Assembly: GCA_010030955.1 (NCBI GenBank)
Contig: RHBP01000057.1
Span: 1 to 10,530 of the forward strand
DNA: 10,530 nucleotides
Direction of reading: 5' to 3'
Origin: Synechococcaceae bacterium WBB_10_009
Lineage (GTDB): Bacteria > Cyanobacteriota > Cyanobacteriia > PCC-6307 > Cyanobiaceae
Of the stretch, positions 7,123 through 10,530 are shown piece after piece. The notes under the pieces were generated by a model. It was not told the origin of the DNA, ran no database searches, and saw only the letters and a program-made list of their open reading frames with translations. A program made the translations under genes and the position numbers. How positions within the stretch are numbered: position 1 is the first letter of the stretch; every line of letters begins with the position of its first letter.

Positions 7123-8190
7123 CTAGGGGATCAGCACCAGCTGATCGCGGTGCACCACCAAGCCCCGCTGCCCTTTGCAGCGCTGCAGCTCGCCGCTGTC
7201 CATGGCGCTGAGGCCGCGGGCCAGTTCACGGCCATCGAGGCTGAGCACCCGCACCGGATCGTGGCGGTTGAACTCGCCCTCGAGGCCGTGCACGCCGGCG
7301 GCCAGCAGCGAGGCCCCCTGGCGCAGCAGGGCCCGTTCGGCGCCGGCATCCACGGTGATCGAGCCCTTGGGCACCAGGGCATGGGCCAGCCAGCCCTTGC
7401 GGTTGCTGAGGGGGGTGTCGCTGGCGCGGAACAGGGTGCCCACCGCCTCCCCCGCCAGCAGCTGCTCGAGCACCCGGGGGTCGCGGCCATCGGCCAGGCG
7501 CACCTGGATGCCACTGGCGGTGGCGATGCGGGCGGCCGCCAGTTTGGTGGTCATGCCGCCGGTGCCCCAGCGGCCCCCGCCCTTGGCGGCGCCGCTGAGG
7601 GCCTCCAGTTCCGCCAGGCTGTTCACCACCGGGATCGGCCGGGCCTCGGCATCGCTGCGCGGATCACCGCTGTAGAGGCTGTCGATGTCGGTGAGCAGCA
7701 CCAGTTCATCGGCGCCCACCGCCACCGCCACCAGGGCCGAGAGGGTGTCGTTGTCGCCGAAGCGCAATTCCTCGGTGGCCAGGGTGTCGTTTTCGTTGAT
7801 CACCGGGGTCACCCCCCAGGCCAGCAGCTGCTCGAGGGTGCGGCAGGCGTTTTGGTAGCGGTTGCGGGAGCCCAGGTCGCTGCGGGTGAGCAGCACCTGG
7901 GCCACGCAGCGGCCGTGGCGGGCGAAGGCCTGGTCGTAGAGGGTCATCAAGCGGCCCTGGCCCACGGCGGCGGCGGCCTGCAGGGCCTCCAGCTCGCTGG
8001 GGCGCTGGCCGTGGCCGAGGGCATGGCAACCCAGCCCCACGGCGCCGCTGGTCACCAGCACCACCGGCTCCTCGCGGCCCCACAGCCCGCTGAGGCTGGC
8101 GGCCAGGTCGCCGATCACCGCCGCGGTGCCGCGCTCCGGCGTGCCCCGCAGCAGGCTGGTGCCCACCTTGATCACCCGGCGGGTTCCCAT
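7123..8190 (-). CDS. proB: Glutamate 5-kinase
   Basis: ProB phosphorylates glutamate to gamma-glutamyl phosphate, the first and feedback-controlled step of proline synthesis. The 355-residue protein has an amino-acid kinase domain (about 1-255) with IKVGTSLL at 7-14, VTSGAVGLG near 46-54, INENDT at 131-136, FGDND at 144-148, LLTDID at 165-170 and GTGGMTTK at 209-216. A PUA domain follows (about 268-350, from GWLAHALVPKG). Full length with PUA is usual for bacterial ProB. The ATG at 8190 immediately precedes the first strand; a longer upstream extension would run into the yqeG-like gene. Only one base separates it from the stop of that gene, suggesting coupled translation. proA is not in the window. 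Confidence 0.96.
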   Translation of the reverse strand: MGTRRVIKVGTSLLRGTPERGTAAVIGDLAASLSGLWGREEPVVLVTSGAVGLGCHALGHGQRPSELEALQAAAAVGQGRLMTLYDQAFARHGRCVAQVLLTRSDLGSRNRYQNACRTLEQLLAWGVTPVINENDTLATEELRFGDNDTLSALVAVAVGADELVLLTDIDSLYSGDPRSDAEARPIPVVNSLAELEALSGAAKGGGRWGTGGMTTKLAAARIATASGIQVRLADGRDPRVLEQLLAGEAVGTLFRASDTPLSNRKGWLAHALVPKGSITVDAGAERALLRQGASLLAAGVHGLEGEFNRHDPVRVLSLDGRELARGLSAMDSGELQRCKGQRGLVVHRDQLVLIP

Positions 8191-8191
8191 C

Positions 8192-8728
8192 TCAGGTGAG
8201 CGGTGCCCCCGTGAGCCGCGCCAGCCGCACCTCAAGCCGCTGCCAGCGGTCGTGGCGGCAGGGTTCCCCCTGGGCGTTCACCGGCTTCACCAGCACCGTG
8301 AACAGGCCCAGGCGGTTGCCCGCCAGCACGTCGGTGAACACCCGGTCGCCCACCAGGGCCACCTGGGATGCGGGCAGGTTGAGCCCATCCAGCACCCGCC
8401 GCAGGGCACCGCGCCGCGGTTTGCCGGCGCTGGTGGTGAAGGGCACCCCCAGCCGGGCGGCGACGCCACCGATGCGGCTGCGGGAGGGGTTGTTGCTGAA
8501 CAGGTGCAGGGGAAGGCGGCCCTGGGCCTGCCGCAGCCAGCGCTCCATGGCCGGCGGCAGCTCCGAGCCGCGGTGGGGCAGCAGGGTGCGGTCCACATCC
8601 AGCACCAGGGCGCGGATGCCGCGCTCCAGCAGCTGCTCGAGGGGCAGCTCCGCCAGGGTGCCCTGGGCCACCCAGTTGGGTTGCAGCAGCTCGGTGAGGC
8701 TGGTGCGGGTGATGGTGGCGCTGGTCAC
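8192..8728 (-). CDS. YqeG-family HAD-type phosphatase
   Basis: This 178-residue protein has the HAD phosphatase motifs in order: DVDRTL at 44-49 (nucleophile D44, acid/base D46), SNN at 78-80, K103 in AGKPRRGAL, and GDRVFTD at 127-133 (D128, D133). It therefore looks catalytically competent. Size and motifs match the YqeG/HAD-IIIA group, found in Firmicutes, cyanobacteria and plastids. Plastid members are phosphatidylglycerophosphate phosphatases, and that role (the last step of phosphatidylglycerol synthesis for thylakoid membranes) is a reasonable inference. In Firmicutes yqeG neighbours ribosome-assembly genes. The start is a GTG at 8728, 12 bases after the DUF3727 gene. The stop lies one base before the proB ATG. 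Confidence 0.88.
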   Translation of the reverse strand: MTSATITRTSLTELLQPNWVAQGTLAELPLEQLLERGIRALVLDVDRTLLPHRGSELPPAMERWLRQAQGRLPLHLFSNNPSRSRIGGVAARLGVPFTTSAGKPRRGALRRVLDGLNLPASQVALVGDRVFTDVLAGNRLGLFTVLVKPVNAQGEPCRHDRWQRLEVRLARLTGAPLT

Positions 8729-8740
8729 GGTGGTGGCCCC

Positions 8741-9310
8741 TCAGTCGTCGCCGAGGTCGCGCTCATCCAGTTCGGCTTCGATGCGGGGCTGCACCCGTTC
8801 GAATTCCTCACCCTCCACCAGCACCCCTTCGCCGTTGGCCATGCGGGCCACCACAAAGAAGGGGTCGAGGGGGATGAACAGCCCGTATTCCTGCTCCTCG
8901 TGGCGGAATTGGATCAGCATTTCGTAGAGGTCGCTGTCCCCGTCCTCGTCGTCCTCATCGAGCTCCTCCTCCAGTTCTTCGGGGTCCGGCTCCTCCAGTT
9001 CACCGCTCACGGTGAGGGTCACGGCGGAGCGCACCAGGGTGAGGTCGTGCTCCTGCAGCACCACGTCCGCCACCGAGAGGATCGGGCCGGCGCCATCGAG
9101 CTCCTCGATCACCTCATCCTCGCCGTCGTCATCGGCGGCGATCTTCACCAGGCACACCGGGGTGTCCACGGGGGTGAGCAGGGCGTAGTCCTTGCCGTCG
9201 AGGGGGATCAGCTGCTCCAGGAAGCACAGCAGCTGCCGGCCGGCGGCATCGCGCACCAGCACGGTGGGCACATCCCCGGAGCCGTTGCTGCTGGGGGTGT
9301 CGGAGCTCAT
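8741..9310 (-). CDS. DUF3727 (DUF1292-like) domain protein
   Basis: This 189-residue acidic protein matches the layout of the cyanobacterial and plastid DUF3727 family, with a DUF1292-like N-terminal part. VPTVLVRDAAGRQLLCFLEQ near 14-33 and GKDYALLTPVDTPVCLVKI near 39-57 form the first part. A long acidic linker of Glu and Asp at about 105-127 follows, and the C-terminal part is LYEMLIQFRHEEQEYGLFIPLDPFFVVARM. No enzyme motif, signal peptide or membrane segment is seen, so it is probably a soluble cytoplasmic binding protein. The ATG at 9310 precedes the conserved part and lies 19 bases after the ruvX stop. Its place between ruvX and the yqeG-like gene is, from memory, common in cyanobacteria and hints at a shared process. 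The function is unknown. Confidence 0.82.
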   Translation of the reverse strand: MSSDTPSSNGSGDVPTVLVRDAAGRQLLCFLEQLIPLDGKDYALLTPVDTPVCLVKIAADDDGEDEVIEELDGAGPILSVADVVLQEHDLTLVRSAVTLTVSGELEEPDPEELEEELDEDDEDGDSDLYEMLIQFRHEEQEYGLFIPLDPFFVVARMANGEGVLVEGEEFERVQPRIEAELDERDLGDD

Positions 9311-9329
9311 GGGGCGGATGCGAATGCCC

Positions 9330-9809
9330 TCAGGATGCCTGGGCGCCTGGCCCCTGGCCAATGGCGGGGGTCGCCGCGGCGACCGGCAGGGGTTCGGGGC
9401 CGTCCTGCAACCACTGCCGCAGCAGCAGTGCGGCGGCGGCGCTGTCGAGGGCACCGCTGCGGTCGCCCTGGAGGCCATGGGCTTCGGCGGCGGCCCAGCT
9501 GCTGCTGTGCTCGTTCACCAGGGCCAGGGGCAACGCCAGGCTGCGGGCCAGGCGCTCGCCGTAGCGGCGGCAGTGCTCCGCCTGCTCGGTGGGCCGTTGC
9601 GCCGCATCCAGGGGCAGGCCCACCACCAGGGCCTGGGCGCGGCGCTGGTGGGCGAGGGCCCGCAGTTGCTCGAGGTCGGCGCTGTAGCGGCCGCGCCTTA
9701 GGGCCGTGAGCGGCGTCACACTGATCCCCAGGGGATCGCAGCCGGCCAGGCCGATGCGGCGGCGCCCCACATCCAGCGCCAGCACCGATCGGGGTGCGGG
9801 GGCCGGCAC
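9330..9809 (-). CDS. ruvX: Putative pre-16S rRNA nuclease / Holliday junction resolvase-like (RuvX/YqgF)
   Basis: YqgF-family proteins have an RNase H-like fold and are linked to 16S rRNA 5'-end maturation; they are also annotated as Holliday junction resolvases. The 159-residue protein shows LALDVGRRRIGLA at 10-22 (D13), LVVGLPL at 61-67, NEHSSSW at 99-105 (E100) and DSAAAALLL at 122-130 (D122), so all three acidic catalytic residues are present. About 20 extra residues rich in Ala, Pro and Gly form the C-terminus. The start is a GTG at 9809 directly abutting the TGA of the upstream acetyltransferase-like gene. This implies translational coupling, and no upstream alternative start is possible without overlap. 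E. coli YqgF is a little shorter (138 residues). Confidence 0.92.
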   Translation of the reverse strand: MPAPAPRSVLALDVGRRRIGLAGCDPLGISVTPLTALRRGRYSADLEQLRALAHQRRAQALVVGLPLDAAQRPTEQAEHCRRYGERLARSLALPLALVNEHSSSWAAAEAHGLQGDRSGALDSAAAALLLRQWLQDGPEPLPVAAATPAIGQGPGAQAS

Positions 9810-10530
9810 TCAGCGCCCCAGGGGCGTGGGGATGGGCCGTTGCCGGGGTTGCAACTGCCCCAGCACCGCCTCCAGCCGCTGGGCCATGGCCTGGGTTTGC
9901 TGGGGGGCGTGGCGGCGCCAGACACTGCGGGCCATCAGCACCTCCTCCCCCTCCGGTGCCATGCCGAGGTCCTGGAGCCAGGCGCCCCGCTCGGCATCGA
10001 GGTTGTCGCAGCGCACCAGCACCTGCTCCGCCCCGGCGGCGGCCTGCTCCAGCAGCAGCTGCAGCGGTGCCCCGAGCAGGTGGCCCCAGCCGGGGTGGAG
10101 GCTGAGTTCGATCTCCACCACGGACCGCTGGCCCAGGCGCAACCGCCGCGCCCCAGCCACCGCCTGGCGGCGGCTGGCATCCACCAACATCAGGCTGGGC
10201 TGCTCGCTCTGGTCGAGCAGGTCGTCGACGCTGCGGTCGAGCAGTTGGCGCAGCTGGGCCGGCAGCACCGCCTGCTCCAGTTGCCAGAGGGTGGCGGCGC
10301 TGCGGCGGTTGAGGCGCGTGAGCTGCAGCTCGCTGGGCAGGCTGGCGGGGTTGAGCTGGGCGGCTTCGGCGGGGGGCTCCCAGCGCCACAGGGTTTCGCG
10401 CCGCAACGGTTGGAAGCCCAGTTGCCGCAGGGCCGCCAGGCGCACGTTGTCGGTGTTGGCGCTGCTGGCGATCCAACTGGCGGCACCGCGGCTGCGTTGG
10501 ATGGCGGCCCGCACCAGGGCGGCTTCGATC
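9810..10530 (-). CDS. GNAT-like acetyltransferase, two-domain, 5' end outside window
   Basis: The open frame runs past the right edge, so the N-terminus is missing; 239 codons plus stop are visible. The first 45 or so residues (IEAALVRAAIQRSRGAASWIA, then TDNVRLAALRQLGFQPL) are the typical end of a GNAT domain: a helix, a strand, then asparagine with an alpha-helix leading to an LGF motif. A second segment starts at LQLTRLNRRSAATLWQLEQ. It resembles the opening of another GNAT domain and ends with AERGAWLQDLGMAPEGEEVLMARSVWRR, again the closing GNAT motif. A tandem GNAT protein is therefore likely. The second domain lacks a clear acetyl-CoA pyrophosphate loop (R/QxxGxG/A), so it may be structural. 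The substrate is unknown. Its stop abuts the ruvX GTG. Confidence 0.72.
   Translation of the reverse strand, partial: IEAALVRAAIQRSRGAASWIASSANTDNVRLAALRQLGFQPLRRETLWRWEPPAEAAQLNPASLPSELQLTRLNRRSAATLWQLEQAVLPAQLRQLLDRSVDDLLDQSEQPSLMLVDASRRQAVAGARRLRLGQRSVVEIELSLHPGWGHLLGAPLQLLLEQAAAGAEQVLVRCDNLDAERGAWLQDLGMAPEGEEVLMARSVWRRHAPQQTQAMAQRLEAVLGQLQPRQRPIPTPLGR

Noticed and set aside
4808..7126. A 2.3-kb open frame on the plus strand antisense to leuB and lpxD
   Set aside because: Its product is dominated by His, Gly, Ala and Gln with no motif, as expected for the antisense of GC-rich codons. Both genes under it on the minus strand have full catalytic motifs.

Overview
The window looks like chromosome of a high-GC picocyanobacterium of the Synechococcus/Cyanobium (alpha-cyanobacterial) type. 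The grounds are Calvin-cycle genes (phosphoribulokinase and a class II fructose-bisphosphate aldolase) beside cyanobacterium-type conserved genes (DUF3727 protein, YqeG-type HAD phosphatase, RuvX), lipid A and proline genes. GC is very high by eye (near 70%). The lineage is inferred from recognised protein sequences, not from a search.

All 14 genes are on the minus strand, so transcription runs from high to low coordinates and the density is extreme. In order of transcription: a two-domain GNAT protein cut by the right edge; ruvX; a DUF3727 protein; a YqeG-like HAD phosphatase; proB; lpxD; leuB; prk; an 89-residue unknown protein; a prepilin peptidase (pilD); accD; a small exported unknown protein; a Gfo/Idh/MocA oxidoreductase; and the first 27 codons of a class II aldolase cut by the left edge. 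Most gaps are under 70 bases and several stops touch or overlap the next start. The only larger gap (about 140 bases) lies after prk and carries a hairpin.

The genes are mostly housekeeping: CO2 fixation (prk, fba), fatty acid synthesis (accD), outer membrane (lpxD), leucine and proline synthesis (leuB, proB), RNA/DNA maintenance (ruvX, yqeG) and protein export (pilD). They do not form one pathway. They look like a syntenic block of co-oriented genes with probable internal promoters.

I found no new multi-gene system, mobile element, CRISPR array or RNA gene. The best leads are a perfect 16-bp tandem duplication that frameshifts the end of the oxidoreductase, a phosphoribulokinase of the proteobacterial class I type with only one cysteine, small hairpins just upstream of several starts that lack Shine-Dalgarno sequences, and three conserved but uncharacterised proteins.
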